From Tubulanus polymorphus (lineage: Eukaryota; Nemertea; Palaeonemertea; Tubulaniformes; Tubulanidae): DNA of 64,000 bases. Each line of letters begins with the position of its first letter. Within the stretch, counting starts at the first letter, position 1. The notes beneath the pieces were generated by a model that saw only the letters and a list, made by a program, of their open reading frames with translations, searched no databases and was not told the DNA's origin. The position numbers and the translations under genes were made by a program. Shown here piece after piece: positions 1 to 15,000 of this stretch. The stretch spans positions 3,853,001 to 3,917,000 of the forward strand of contig NC_134029.1 in NCBI RefSeq assembly GCF_964204645.1, in the 5' to 3' direction.

Positions 1-96
1 AAATATTAAAGCCCTTTTCGCTCTTCGATATTGTTCAAGATTCGAATTGATTTCATCGTCGCCGATAAATCGCCGCCTTTTCCGCTGAATTTCTAG

Positions 97-3000
97 GTCC
101 AATCCGCATCCGTTCGTTACGTTGCTCTCAAATCGGCCGGATATTTGGCCGACTATGCATCAGCAGTTTCATACATTCACACGCCCGAGCAGGTAATCTA
201 TCATTAATCGGCGTTGTAGAAAGTTTATTTAGTTTTATTTTATAAAAATGTAAACACTTCTTGAAGAGAATATTTCGAAATAAATCATTGCGACTGATGG
301 TCAGACAGGCTCCAGTTCGACAGTAGTGAGTAAGAGTTAACTCTGAGTTAAAATGTTTTCAAAGTTCATTTTCAAACGTTGACCAGTCAAATCATAATTC
401 AGAACTGCGGAACTGGGTTCCTGATTAAAAATCAGTCGAGTGTGCAAAAACATCAAAAGCTTTCGATGAATATTTGAAATTTTAATCACAGAATTTTATC
501 TTAGTTATCACGACACGGCATCGCTCTCCGTGATAATTCCCTGATTTAAGACTTAGTTAAACATTTTCTAAATCGTCTGCTCTCACGTGCGTTATGTTTA
601 ATTTTTTGATTAGCTGCGCAGCTGCTTCGTTGGTTGTTGACGTCATTGAGCCGTTCTTGAAATACGTTCTTCTCGATCCGACGGCTAAAAACGTACAAGC
701 CAAAATCTCGCTGCATCAACTGTGTCTGCAGATGATCCAGACGCGACACACCGAATTGAAAACTAGATGGAAAAAACTGCTCACAACAGCAATTATCCCT
801 GCATTGCCGGTAAATTGGTGGGTGGCGCAGGCGAATGGCTCTGGTTTCGAACCCCGTACATTACCGTATCGTCCCCGGAAAAGACACTTATCCTTATTGT
901 CTTTCTCCGCCCAGGAGCAAATGGGTAACTGGCCTGATAGACGACTTCTGAGCGCGCTTGATAGCAGCTCTCTTGTTACATGAGATATGGTTGATTCAGT
1001 TAGAGAGTTAAATAGGTTGGGGGTTATTATACCAGAAAATAAAAAACGGAACGCATTCAAAATGCGTTTGAATAGAGATCTTGCGCTCTGCCGATAATTA
1101 TTACTTTATTGTGAAATTATATTCATACCGTCAACAGTATGCTAGTTATCATAACTTGAAAATTGAAGAGCCGTTGAACAAACATCACGAAATCTGTTGA
1201 ATTGTGTCGATGTTTTTGCTAAATGATTGATAGTAATTGCTGGTACGGAATTCACTGTATTTTTGTCATTATTTTAAGATTGAAGATAGCGCCGGATTCG
1301 GATTGACCGTTTCGTTTCTACAGCTCTTATGCTCGGCTGCTGTTCGCGATAACGACGACGAGGCTTTCGCCGAATTCGTTTCGTTTCAACTGATTTTGCT
1401 CGTGCCGGAAATGATCAGAAAAGGTCTCGATATTGGCTACAGTCTCGATAACCTGATCTCGTGCAAGGAAACATTACCCGAGGTTCGTATTCGAGATGTT
1501 ATTGAAAATATAAAGATAATTTATTCGTTAATTTTATCACGGTCTATAAATCATAACTAACGTATGATTATGAAACGATATTGAAAGATACTTTATTGTT
1601 TTCGAGATCCGAGGTTAGAATGAATTTCTTTTTCAGACGCTGTCTAGGCCGGATGTTGTTGCGTTGCTAGCCGAGCTCATTACGTCAGTTCCGGCGTCTC
1701 ATCACGTCATAAAAATTCTACAATTAGGTAACAAATTACAAGCTTCATCTCGCCATGGACGTCCAAACTAGTTTATACGTCCATGATCTCGCAAAGCGAA
1801 CTGGTCAGAGTTTCCTATGTTCATCATGAGTTCAAGGATCTAGTCATTTTGTATATTATGTATGTCATGTATGCCTATATGTAAAATGACTATTTTTCAG
1901 CTAAACTGATAATTAATGACGCGTCTAGTGAAACACTTGTTCCCGAAGTTATCGGAATGTTAGCCATGCCATTACTTCGTGCGGTTACCAATAACTCCTC
2001 GAATCCCGACAAACCGGTGCAAGTTCACGCCGTAGATCTGCTGAAAGGTATTCAACAACGAACGCGCCGTCGAGCCAACGTTTACCGCACTACCATGGTA
2101 ATTACCTATCATTGACAGCCGATATACCCCGCCGTCCCTGGGGTATTTTTCTCAATTTGAAAATCCGTGAAAATCAATGCTGTCGCGTCGATCGTCTCAC
2201 GATTTTCTTTGGTTCGTGGTTTTATTGGCTTACCTTGAATTCCCAACTCTATCAGCAATTTACCTGAAATATACCCGCTGATATATACTAATATGTGTGT
2301 TCTTCGAATGTATAAAACGCATACCAGGAAAATCTACTATATATCTATTGCGCGGTTTACCTTAGTGTATTCATATTGTTTCTTTTTAAATCAATTCGGG
2401 ATATTTCAACTGGTTCATTACGATTTTCATATCGTCTGCGTCGAGAGAGTGATTGATTATATCGATTTATCAATTTTTTCCTTGTAGCGGCTGCAAACCG
2501 ACGACGAAGGAGGGTATATTCGACCCGAAGGCCACGTGTTTTCATACACTGCCAGTCTGGCCGAGCATTTCCACTACGAACCGAAATCCATCATGCAATG
2601 GTTGAATAGCGTCTTAACTTCTTTAAACGAACGAAAATCGACAGTTTCGAGCGCGGTAGCGAATCTAATCGTGGCGATTTTCCTAACGACTAACGATCAG
2701 CTCGTTCAAAAATTGTGTCTCGATATTTTCCCGGTTATCGGAAAGATTGATCCGGCGAAGGCAAGTCGTATCCATCGAAGACATTTCATTTCAAACAACG
2801 TTTTTTAAAATGCTGCCGTCAGAGAAGGCTGTTACGTTTTGTTATTGTTTATAAACAATCTTATTGATAATATTGTAGCTAGATCAATCAAGTTATTCTC
2901 CGTATTTGTACAATATAGATTATTCTATTACTATATCGTCTTTCTGCAGAGGTTTCAGCGATGTTTTAGTTCAATTATCTTATCGAGTATTTTTGTTTAG

Positions 3001-6000
3001 TCCATGTACTTATATTCGATTTTTTTTCAGGGTTTCGATTTTCTGCCAGTCCTACTGTATATGCTGAAAATAGAATGTTGCGAAAGCACGAAATACACTA
3101 TTTTGACGACCATTCCTTTGTTAGCGTCAAACAAGGTATTTCATATTTAAACGCATGCAAATTTTATGCAAGTCGCCATATGTTGAATAAATGAAGATTG
3201 TCACTTGTCATATTTTTGCGTCACTTATCAGTTCAGCCACCTGCTCAATTGATGCTCAATAAATATTTTACTAACATATTCAACGAAAATTAGCATACAG
3301 GAGATAACTTTACTGGGGCCGGTACCAATAGTCGGGACTTAAGTTGTTAGATAGGTTTGAGTACTGAGATGGTCTAAGGAAACTGCCCCTGGACGATTGA
3401 ATGCTGTTCCGCCGCCGTGTGAACTGAAAGATTCTTCATGCGTTATTTCTTTTCAGATAAATGTTGGACCGATTCTAAAAGTGCTCCATACATTCAGCGC
3501 ACAGCCCACTTTGCGACCATTGACAATTCGGTTGTTCACAATATTGTGGCAAAAACAGGAGCGATGTTATCCACAGTTGTTGAAATTGATAGTCGACGAC
3601 GATAGTGCAGTAGCGCGTCACAGTGACTGGAATGAACTGATGATCGCCAAGGCGACTTCGATTAGACTGATGTGTCGAACAAAGTAATTTGCACGTGTTT
3701 TTTTTTTAAAGCCCAACGCACACGATGCAGGGAAACGAGCGTTAGACTTTAATAAGCGTGTAAAAATTGTAAATATTTTGTCTTATTTATTTCTTTTTGG
3801 CTCCATTGAGTAATACTTGTTTTATGAATTAATCGCGGTGTGAAAATAGACGAACAAGAAGCGATCACCTAATGTTCGAAATTGATGTTGAAATATTTTT
3901 CAACATCGTATCCATAGCCTTGTTCCAAGAATTGACTCGAAAGCTAAGCTAGTTCAGTCCTCACAGGGCTGGGCCCAGAAGACCCTACTCAACATTGGAA
4001 ATGAACTAATCGTAACCCGGAGATAAAGTGAACTCTAAACCCGGAACTGTGGAACCGGGCTAACATGTTTATGAAATTCTTCTTTACAAACCGTTTGTTT
4101 GATGCCTTGTTAAATTCAAGGTCGAGGTAATTTATTTGCCGTTAAGGGCTCGGTTGTTAGACAAGCGGCGATCACTTAATCCACATATTATTCCTTCGCA
4201 TCTTGTGTCGAATCAGAAAAAATGTATCCATCATCTGTCGACTGCGGGTGAACGAGCGTAAATTGTTTCAGTTGAATATTGATGAATATTCTGAACTGTG
4301 TGCAGACGCGTTTTCGCTGCGTGTGGTCGAGCAATTTCAAGAATGAATTCATCCATTAATCGACTCTTAATCGTTAAAGTGAAGAGAAATTCGTATAAAA
4401 TATGTATGCAACGTTCGCGTGTTTTTTTCCACTTGTCTGCGTATCTATAAATAGTGATGAACCCTTCGTACGGGTGCAGAGAATTTCAAATACTTCCTTG
4501 GAAAACTTTTTTTTTGTCATAGATCCATCTTTCGTTTCTATATTCGTATATGCTATACAGTAATCCTCGCCTTACTCTGAAATTCAACAAAATCGAACAA
4601 AAACGAAATATTTTTTTGACTTTCCGATTCTTAACTGGGGTCAGTTAGCCGGTCCCAGATATGCGAGGTTTACTCTATGTTCTTTACTTGTACAGTGTAT
4701 ATATTACTGAGGGTATTGTTAATGCAGTGGGTTGATAATTGTTTTGTTACTGCTGAAAAGAGTTTTTGTCAAATGTATATCATATTTTTAGGCCGCACCA
4801 ACTAGGGGGAGATTTGTTGGCGCCATTGTCTAAGATCCTTAATGAATGTAATGATGATACTGGGTCGATTGCTACTGCTGTCGCTTTGGACGCTCTGTGT
4901 GCCTTGATCGAATCGGAGGTGCGTATTTGTGTTTGACACAGTTAAATGCTAACAGGAAATACTAATCAAATTTGCTCTCGTTAATAGTCCGATTAATTGA
5001 TAATGAATCAGATGGTTATTAATTTCCGTTCAGGTGCGTTTGTTGTTTGTAAACACATCTGTCAGACCAGAATAGTTCGTGTGTACATGACTGTTTCATA
5101 GATGGCGCGTGGTGTCACCCACCCATTGTCACCCGCTCGCGACAACGACACAATATTTAACTGGCGTAAATCATTGTCCACTCAGTATTCCCATATGGTC
5201 TAGTGGTTAGGATTCCTGGCTTTCACCCAGGCGGCCCGGGTTCGATTCCCGGTGTGGGAACTATACTTTTGCTTCATGGTATAAATAAAATACGTATCTT
5301 TTGCAGGTTGTTGACTTGAAAACCGCTTGGACGGTTCTCGCTGCTAAATTATCTGAGGATTCCAGGTCAGTCCAATAGGTCGTTTTTCCTCGAGACAATT
5401 TCGAGACATTTTCCCTTCGTGGAATATTTCCAACTTAGTCGATCATACGTGTATTTAACATATTTCATCATTTATTTTCAAGGCCTCTCGTGATCAGCAA
5501 AATATGTAACCTGTTTTCACAAGCAGCCATCGCTGAGGAGGAATCTGAGGAAGTAAGATAATACACCGTGAAATACCCTGAAAAATAATTTACAAATTAA
5601 AAACATTTTCAATATTTCGAATCTTGTTTTGCAGGCTGCAGAGTTTCAGAAGGGTATTGTAAATCAGTTGTGGGTTTTGAGTCGGAGCGAAAATGATTTA
5701 ATTTCTAGAGCTGCTTACCGCGCGTTGTCGAATTTCAAAGCGGAGGCATTTACATTATCACATATGTCATCTGAGGTAAAGCATTTTTGAGAAATTCCCT
5801 AACGTTCGAAATTTGTCGGCTTGATTGCGATTCCTGCGGTTTAATGCGTTTTAATTGATTCTATGGATTAGCTGCAAGAAGAATTCAAACCTCCTTCTCG
5901 AGGTGACGACGATGACAACGAAGCGGAAATGACGCACAACGAAATGCCAGTTCCGGGGGCCTGTTTCGTCAAAATGGTTGATAAAATGAGACCCGATGTC

Positions 6001-9000
6001 CGTAAAGGTAAAATAGTGCAATACGCGGCTGTAAAGTGTGCTGTCAAACTCGCCTTAGTCGCCATAGCTCTGGTACGATCATTATGTCGATGGCTTCTAA
6101 TGATGACTTAGTCAAATTTACTTTGACTCAAAGTAATGACGAATTGAATAATGTGATGACTTATATATCTGATGATTTGATAAAAGAGTTCGACCACATT
6201 TGCGTGCGTCATAGATCCTACTTAAAGAAAAATGATTTTTTTTTTCATTGAAGCAAAAGATTGGTATTCGTACGCACTAATCTTTGATCGTAAACGAAAA
6301 TAGCCTCATCCGTAGGATGTAGGAATTAAACTATATACGTCAGCAACTATTATTGTCTGCCGTATAAAACCGCACACGTGTCGACTTAATAAAGATCACC
6401 GTGACTCAAAGATTGATGTATTTTCATCTCGTTAGTCTCTTCTCGCTTCGTGTTGTTTAGTTTGATAAATGTTCGTGACATTGAATCCGTTTTTCGTCAG
6501 ATTATTACGCCGGTTTCGTGTCAAGGTTAGCGGAAGCGGAAGTGTCGAGTTTACCGCGTGGTATACATCATTCATCGGTTCACGGACGCCGTATCGGCTC
6601 AGGCAATGCGGACGCGAAAGCGCTGGCTGAAATACCAGCCACTATTCAACAAACGTACGAACAAAATAAGAACCCAGCTCTACGACCATCACTAGCCGGT
6701 AATGAGCATGTAGTTGCAGTTATTGCGCTCAATTAATCATTCTTGGTGTTGTGCTCCATCTGAAGAAATATGAAAAAATAAATGCATAATATTTCGGTAA
6801 ATGAATATTTATCGTTTCAGCTTCGTTATTGTTTTGTTATGATCCTCCCGTGAAAGTTGGACGCGATGGTCGTCCTCGAAAACACTACATCATTTCTCAC
6901 GGCCACACCTACGAACACATGCTGTCAACTTTAATACAAGAAGTAATTAGGATAACCGTAATAATAATCAGTTCATTTGGCCGTAAGATGGCGAATCCGA
7001 CTCATTCTACACTGACGACAGCATTTGTTGAATATTCGAGTAACTTGAATAATCGTTTCGAATGGATATTTTACTTTCAGGTATCAATACAGCCTTCAGA
7101 ATGGCACCTCAATGCCCTCGTCCCGCAAGCGTGGTCATCGTTCATGGACCGAATGTTTGCGGCCAGATTAGCGGTAAGAGAAAAACCGTGTAAAATAATC
7201 GAACATTCCAGATTGAAGCAATTTAACTAATTATGATAGACAAAGGAAAACGATGAGTTGTTAACCTGGCATCAAGTGAATAAATGTTAAGACAGGTAGT
7301 GCTTTGTAGGTTAACCAGATTTCATTCTATTTTCATTACTCATTTACCTGATGAAGCCGAAGAACATGATATATACACTAGCAGTGAAAGCTCATATTTC
7401 AATTATATTCTGGATAGATTTTCTGTGAAACTTTCAAATATTTGATACGTATGAAATTCGTTCAGAGATATAAATGACAATTTTCCATACATTTCCAAGA
7501 ATAAACTCAACGTGAAATGTAATTGCAGGCGTATTTGAGCGAATTAGAAACTCAGCTTCAACACGGAGAATACGTCACTGCTGAACATATCGAAAGAAAA
7601 AAAGGCTGCGGTTGGTTATGGTGGGTGATCCATAAACTGTGGTTTCTTCGTTCATATAATAAATGCTTTAAGGGCCTAACTGTAACGCAACATCAAATAC
7701 CGCGTATCTATTGTGCCGCTCTATTGTGTCCCGCTGTAGAGAAGAAATATCAAATGTTTCTTCATCAACGCGTGCTTCCTGTTCTTGACCTGAGTTATCG
7801 AGGCAATATTTACCGCTCACGCTCGCCTTTCGCGGCCTGTGACATTTCGAAAAAAAATGATCCAGACACCCTTCACCTCATATTTCAGGATTCGGGACAA
7901 GACAGCTGATTTACTGAGAAATGCTGCCAAGTACGTAATGATATAGTTATAGTAATAATGGCACGTTAGTTTCCGTCGACAAGTGACACAGTCTGATTCA
8001 TTTGAAGAAAAAACCCGCAATACGAAGTAGTCCTCTTTTTTTAGTTTTATTTCGTATCGTGGGTTTTTTCTCTTCACTGTTATGTTAGTTGATCGAAATT
8101 GAAATGAAAAATTGAAATCATCAGAAAAAGGTTTGTTCGAATAAAATGTTAGTGCCGTGTTTCAGGGGTAACCCGTCTGTTCAGGCGAACTCTCTATTAG
8201 CCCTGGCCGGATTAGCAGTAGCGGTTAACCGGTATGTAACCAATCAAGACCCTGACGTCATTGCGATGGCAGAAGATTCTACAGAACATTTAAAAATCGG
8301 TCACTGGACGTTGACAGTCGTCGAGACCATATTCCGTGTCCTCGATCACACTTATAAACCGAAAACAAATATTTTCCAATGGGGTCAGTCGGTACGTATG
8401 GTTCATATTTTGAGCAAATATTTATAATCTTTTCGCGAGTTTTCGTGCTAAGAAATCATAATTTTCCGCAGCTATCAATTTATTTATCCATTCATTATTC
8501 CATGTTATGTAACATTTTTTTTGGAATTTTGATCCTATTTCCTTGATATTACTCAATGTTGGCAATGTTCCATTCCTCTGTATCAATCATTTACGATGTT
8601 ATTGGACGTGAAGGTCCGTCCGGCTTGTTGACCTTTGGATGGTTATGACGTCACTGAAGCCGCTCGCCTAAAATCTCCTCGTTTTAGATTCATGTACGTT
8701 CAGGGATTAATTTGCGATGAAACAACCAAGACGAATAGTAGTTACAAAATAATTCTTCCAAAAAAAAGAGAAGTCGATTAATCCCGTACTGCGAGAAGCT
8801 TTTAGTTAAAGTTGTTTGTGATTCCAAATTCGATTAAGATCTGCTTCTCAGGAAATTACTTTCTAGTCATATACCAGTTTTTTCGCATAAACCGTATTCG
8901 CCTGTATTATAAGTCGAAGTTATGCCGGTAGTTAGTCATACGCGCATGAAATTACTACCGCTGTAACCTAGTTGCGTGTCATCGTCATATCAAGGTCAAG

Positions 9001-12000
9001 GACGATTATCGCAGCGTCACCGATCTATCTTAACGATTGCGATACGAGACAGAATCCAATGTCATCTTTTATTTTCTAGCATCGCTCTGAGATCTGTGTC
9101 ACGCATTTTGACCGAAGCGGCGTTTTATTCACTATATTCGCTTTTCCTGTTGCATGCATAATTAGGTTCACTTGTGCGGATGCCTCAGGAATATCTGATT
9201 CCTATACGAGGTCGGAATACCGTTGATATGATGAACTTGACCACTCCATGTTAGAAGGATTGTAATTTTTGTACGGTATGACGTCAACGCTGGATATCTT
9301 CTTTGCTACATTAAAGCCTTAAAGCTAATTTCTCAAATTCTTTGTATGGCGGACGAAAATCGTGCTGCATGAAAATTTTAAAGATTTATCTAGTTGAGTT
9401 GCCTAAATATCTCAAATTGGAAGACCGACAATTATAGTTCATAGTTAGTTGAAAATGAACTTATTTCGAACGAATTGGCATAAACTATTCCTGATATCTA
9501 ATTAACTTTCTTATTAATGTTGATATTTGCAGAGGATACAAACATATTATACCCAATAGGGTATGCACCGTTTGTTAGATATCAAGTAGCTGGAAGTCGA
9601 AATGCTTCGACTGTTTTTCAACACATAGTCAGATATACAGAAGTTTGTCTTCGCCAACGCCCAAGCGACTTATACATCTTTCACGAATGTATCTCTTCAG
9701 TTTCTTATTCCAACGAGTAACGTGTTCCATCTCTAGGCACCGCGTGGTATGAACGACTGAAGTTTGTCGACGAGTAAAAGATTAATGATTCATCTCTGGG
9801 GATGTTGTTTGGAAATGTTAGCTATATTTAGTGCGTCCGCTGGTGATAAGCACAGTTGATATTTTGTCAATTTTCTTCTCGTTTTTTTTTCGATGATGTT
9901 CGCGTTTTGCTGCAGCCGCTGTAGCTCGGTTGTGCGTCATGAAGATTTATGCCTCGGAATTTGATAATTAAAATTGTCAAACAAGTCAGGCCCTATAAAA
10001 TGGATCCTTCTACTCGAAAGACACGTCGGGGAGCTTGAATATCTGGTCGCGGTTGGACCATTAGGTCAGGTGTCGATGCTGACAAGTATTACAGGCGTTC
10101 AGAAGGATGTCATTTTCATTCTCCATCTCTTCGAGTTTACGGTTGAAAATTGGCGTTTTGCGACGCTTTTGTCGTGTGGATCGCTTCCAAACGACTAGTT
10201 TACACTCAGTTGATCGTTATTTATTCGTTCCCGTAGGTCTTTCCGCCAAATTCCGAATCCATTCCGAGCCAAGAAACGTTCTAAGTAATAAATTAATGCG
10301 GCCAATTAGCGACAATAAACGTAGGTTAGGAACAGGTCACGAATAACGGTAGCGTTTGAGACATCGTCGTTGATTGGCTATTCAGTATGACTCGTAAGTT
10401 TCGAAATTCAAAACCGACTGTTTTCGGTTGTTTTGGTGGTTGTAGATTGTATTCAACCCGAAAAGTTTTCTTGAGTTTATTCAATAAACGTCTAGCTAAA
10501 GGAAACTTTTTGGCCTTTATTCTTCATTCTTAGTACAGGATTTTTATTACATCATGATAACATAGCTTCAATTCATAAACTAAGGACATGTATTGTGACA
10601 CACATCGTGTGCGCGGGAGTGCCGCGGAATTCCTCGGTGGGACTAATAAACAACTCATTGTTTCGAGTACTGATTTAGTACTTCATGCTGTCGCCATAAA
10701 CATACACGTTAACAAAAAATAATTACACGACCGCCACGTTGGAGGTACCTATTGGTATGCCACAATTATTCCGAGGATCACATACCTCTTTCCATCGTAA
10801 CCGTCGATAAAAGCCACTTCCCGACGTGTTGTTATAGAAGGAACACGACGACTCGTTGATGAGCGTGGCAACTGTATTATTTACAGGGAGATTTTCTGGG
10901 AATTTTGCGACGGGTCCTTCGTTTCAGGGTCGTATTTAAAACCGATGTCGAGAGAGTACGTCAGCACCGGTGAGATATAGTCTGTTACGTATTACGTAGA
11001 TCTCAAATCATGTCAACCATGAGAAGATAGTTCTAAGATTATCCCTGCTGAGACCCAATTATTAATGCGAAATCTGTAGCTGACAGTTACTCTTTAGGAA
11101 ATCATGACACAAAAGCCCTGCCTGTGATAAACTATTCAGTGAGGTAAAATGTTACTTTCGACGTTACCACCCGAGGTATTAATCGTGCTTAATGGGTGCG
11201 GTTAATTAAACTGACTGAGTTTAAGCCGTTTAATCTGTATTATCTGTAACCACTCGTGGGCGTTAATGAGGATCAAAATATACCTTTTTCTGTATATACT
11301 AACTAAAAAAAACGATATTGCCGCACAGCAAAGTCTTGAATCCACTCTACAGGTCTGGTACAATATTCGGTTAGAAAACGAGCTTGTGATATGAGTCGCA
11401 TCCTAATGATAGCCCTCTCCATAACACTGGCTAACTCTTCGGTACTCAATCAGGTGTAAGAAAGTCATTGCGCCCCATGAAGTTATAGCCAGCATTTTCT
11501 TTGGTGGCTTCTTTTTCTAAGGTGCCACCTACCCTACTGCACCTTGGAATGTGGATTTGTAGAGTTGTGGCGGCAGACATGGCCAAACCAAGTGAGTTTA
11601 CGGCGCTCATGACTGTTGCCAGGGAGGTAACTTTCTCCTGCAACTTTTTCCTGCCAAAGCAATATTTTTTCCGTTTTGCTTACAAAATATCGATACATAG
11701 AATAATTGCGTATAACTTACACATACGAATAGAATCGTGACGTTGTATTACAGTAAACGGTGTCAGAAGCCAGTTCCCATATCGAGGAAGCCGCTCGATC
11801 TAATCCTCGCTGAATAGACATAGAACTGGTTCAGCAGCGAATAATCGCCGGTGCGTGTAATGGCTAAGTGACACGTTTTAAGTGGCTTTTCGATGCAGAA
11901 ACTTGTCGATGAATCGGCACGTCTTACCATTTAATGCAATCAGAACCATCGTCGCTTTAGGGTAATTAGTCTTATATTGGAACGCCGCAAGAAGACATCC

Positions 12001-15000
12001 TCTAAATGGGAGGTATTCTGTTTTAAAACCGATGCTCGTCTGATGCTCTGTGTGTATCACCTGTTTCTATGGTAAATCGGTCGGAAGTCTTTTGCGCAGT
12101 TTGTCAAAGTCTTGAAAATCGTATGAACCGGATTGCTATCGCTGTGCGTTCATTATAGCTCCAAGCGATAGATTCCCTAATTTGCGAGCGTCAATGATTC
12201 TGAGTTGGACTGTTTCGATTATTCGGTATCAATCTAATTTAACGGTTATTACGTTTCGTTCTTCTTGGGATGAGAATGAAGTTAAAGTTATATTAGGTTT
12301 TGAAGTGTATGTAAATAGGGAATGTTCAGCATTTAAAGGTGGTATCAGTTCCACGCATCGCGATGTTGTACCAGTTCTGTTATATCAAAATGCCACACGT
12401 AAAGCCTCTACCGAAATTTATCGGTACGGATGTTCAGCCGTCTGGTGGGAAGGAACTCGGGAGTTCGGCAGACATCTGAAATGAATGTCGCATTACGGAG
12501 CGAAACGCCGTGAGAATTCATGTGACAGTTCTGATGAAATCTCGTCGCTGCGACGACAACCGACGCATACGCAATGCGACGTCGCTTAATCGTGAAAACT
12601 TAAAAAACATTTTTTCGCCGCTTTCAAAATACCAAAACCGATCATCGAAAAGCTATGCCACATTTCCAGGCGATAATCCGTCTTTCAATATCCGTTATCG
12701 CATTAAATATTCACTCGCTAGTGCATCTAAAAACCCTCATTCGCGCTGGAGTGGTAATTAATGCATTTTAAGAGACACGTATTTCGTGATTCGATCGAGT
12801 ACTAACTGCTCTTCTCGTGATAGCTAAATGGCATGTTCAGAATAATACCGTTCATGTCAGTTTTATGCACTGATTTGAATCGTTTAGAAACATAACACTA
12901 AGTTATACGAAAGACGCACTGCCAGATATTGCGATATTAATCGTGTAATGTTACTCTTGCTTGCGAAAGAAGTTAACCTGAAATCATTTGCTTTTGAATT
13001 ATCTATGTCTTGATTTGTGCAGTTATAGCGCGAAAAAGCCGAGGTATTCCCATTTCGTTTACTTGACGCGAACGTCAGTATTTCATCTCAAATTGGCGCC
13101 AAGTTTCAGGGGTTTGTTGGTGCATTAACGGAACTCGCGTCGGAAGTTTGGCGTCTTTAACCAGCTACGACTGTACGACTGACACATTCCTGACTTTCTC
13201 TTCCATTAATCAACTATCATTATATTATATTACATCCTTATTCATTGAGCGTGTCTTTGAAACGTGCGTGTTTATGTCACGATAGTAGCAGAATAGCGTG
13301 TACCGTTTAGATTTATGTGACGATGCCATTAACCGATAAAAGTGCAATTGATCCTTTTAGATCCGTGTATTATTTATTAAGTTCAGGTTGCCTTAACATT
13401 CGAACCTAACGAAAATTTGAGACCATTTATTCTCATTGCACGCTTTAGGTTGTTTGATTTACTTGCTATTTAGTTGCAAAACTGCGTCTATGAAACCTTT
13501 GTTTTTAGTTCTGGATTCAATTCGTAAAAACATTCAATGAATCTAATATTTACACTGTTTTCCCAATGTTTCTATTTCGTGTCCGGGATGTTTGAAAGCA
13601 ACGGCCGGATTTTCTATTGTTTGCACTCTATAAGTTCAAACAGGTCGACGTACGCTGACCAAAATGAACGGAAAACCGCGTAATCTATAAACGTCACTCG
13701 GTCACTGGTATCTCATCTGTTTAATGGATCAGGATTATCTGGTGACAGTTATATCAGAGATTGAGTACTATGGTGATGTGGCGCGGTGTTGCAGCCTCTG
13801 CATTTATTTAAACGCCTCTTCTGATTTAAATCGCCGACTGAAATTCAATTTATATGCGGTTAATCGTTAGTGGTGGTTTAGCTAATGGCGACGAACGACC
13901 TTCACTGCGCGGTACACCTAACCTAACTCGTGACGTTTTCTCCCCCCCCCCCCCGCGGTTGGGAACGATGTCTCGAATATCGACGAGCTAAAACATTTTT
14001 TCCACCTTGACGCTAATAGCGTTGTAAATTTTTTAAGTAGTGACGATATTTTATATCCTTTCGCGGAAACGGAAGTCACCGCGATTCACACGGCATCGGT
14101 CGAATCAGTATTCGCGATTAAAGTGGCTTCACGATTCATATCTCTCAATTACCCATCCCATTATAGTTCGCCCGATACGCACCAAATCCTGTGAAGTTTT
14201 TTTTGGTAAAAACTTCCTATCCGTACCGTACTCTCTTAACTTATTCGATATTGAGATTTATTTCTGGTCTCCGAAAGAAATTTCTAATGAATGAAGCGCG
14301 GTGCGGTGTGAATAGCTGGTGGTAAGAGGTATCATCTGACACATTATAGATCATATTGATAGGATCGCATATCGGTCGTTACGGCTGTATCCTGCGGGAC
14401 CGGTATAGTGTATACCTGTACGCTATAACCCCCGATAAATCAGCCGACCAGGCGGCAAGTTACAGATCATCATCATCAGGGCTCCACCTCCTTCACGAAT
14501 TCGAATTCAAATCGTTCTGGTGGCGACGACAGTTGCGTTAGACGGAAGTCGTTATTTAAACGTTCTGCGTCGATTCGGTGAATCTAATGTAATCTAATCT
14601 AATGCCATCCGAACAAGTTTAGACGGTTGTTACGGGTTCGTTTAACTCGAAATTAGTAAAATTAAACTAGTTTTTAATTCACAACTGACGAATCGGACCG
14701 GATGTTTTCTTTTGCGCCCGAGTAATATATAACACCGCCTCGTCGCATCTCTTTCCAGCATCTCTGGATTAAATTCGGCTTCTCTTCGGGCAATATATAT
14801 ATCTCATGATATATGAGGCTAAATAAAGATCTCTTTTTTGTTTGCTGTCGATGAAGAAACCCCTCCAATCCTGGCTAACGTGCCTAGACGTTATCATACG
14901 ACACTTGCTGCCAAATTAATCAATGGTGACATTTCATGAAAATAGACGCATCTAGAAATACGACTTACGAATCAAAGTGTTATTCAAGTCGGATGCACTG

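Larger units (their letters stand above)
97..8391 (+). other. FOCAD: FOCAD exon block 1 (19 exons) and its introns
   Basis: Exons: 97-192, 614-809, 1279-1482, 1637-1727, 1901-2097, 2488-2760, 3031-3135, 3457-3683, 4792-4918, 5307-5365, 5483-5552, 5635-5775, 5872-6007, 6501-6698, 6821-6942, 7081-7173, 7529-7620, 7889-7930, 8166-8391. All introns are GT-AG except the one after 2760, which starts GCAAGT. The exon 97-192 is open in all three frames; the frame giving SNPHPFVTLL is chosen because it leaves phase 2 and joins the next exon at its pyrimidine-rich acceptor. For 7529-7620 the donor TATG|GTGGGT is the only one restoring the frame (GWLW then IRDK). Introns longer than 300 bases here (193-613, 810-1278, 2098-2487, 3136-3456, 3684-4791, 4919-5306, 6008-6500, 7174-7528) hold nothing coding apart from the tRNA-Glu gene in 4919-5306; 193-613 and 3684-4791 carry short repeat motifs. 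Confidence 0.9.

Noticed and set aside
97-192. Reading the first FOCAD exon as VQSASVRYVALKSAGYLADY
   Set aside because: It is open, but it leaves phase 0 and cannot join the next exon. The frame giving SNPHPFVTLL fits both the phase and the focadhesin family.
7529-7909. Continuing the FOCAD exon at 7529 to the end of the open frame
   Set aside because: The next exon (IRDKTADLLRNAAK) joins in phase only from the donor after 7620, and that product matches the family.
12182-12761. Two adjacent open frames of 100 and 83 codons
   Set aside because: The first has no ATG near its start, neither shows a recognisable domain, and they are not joined by plausible splice sites.
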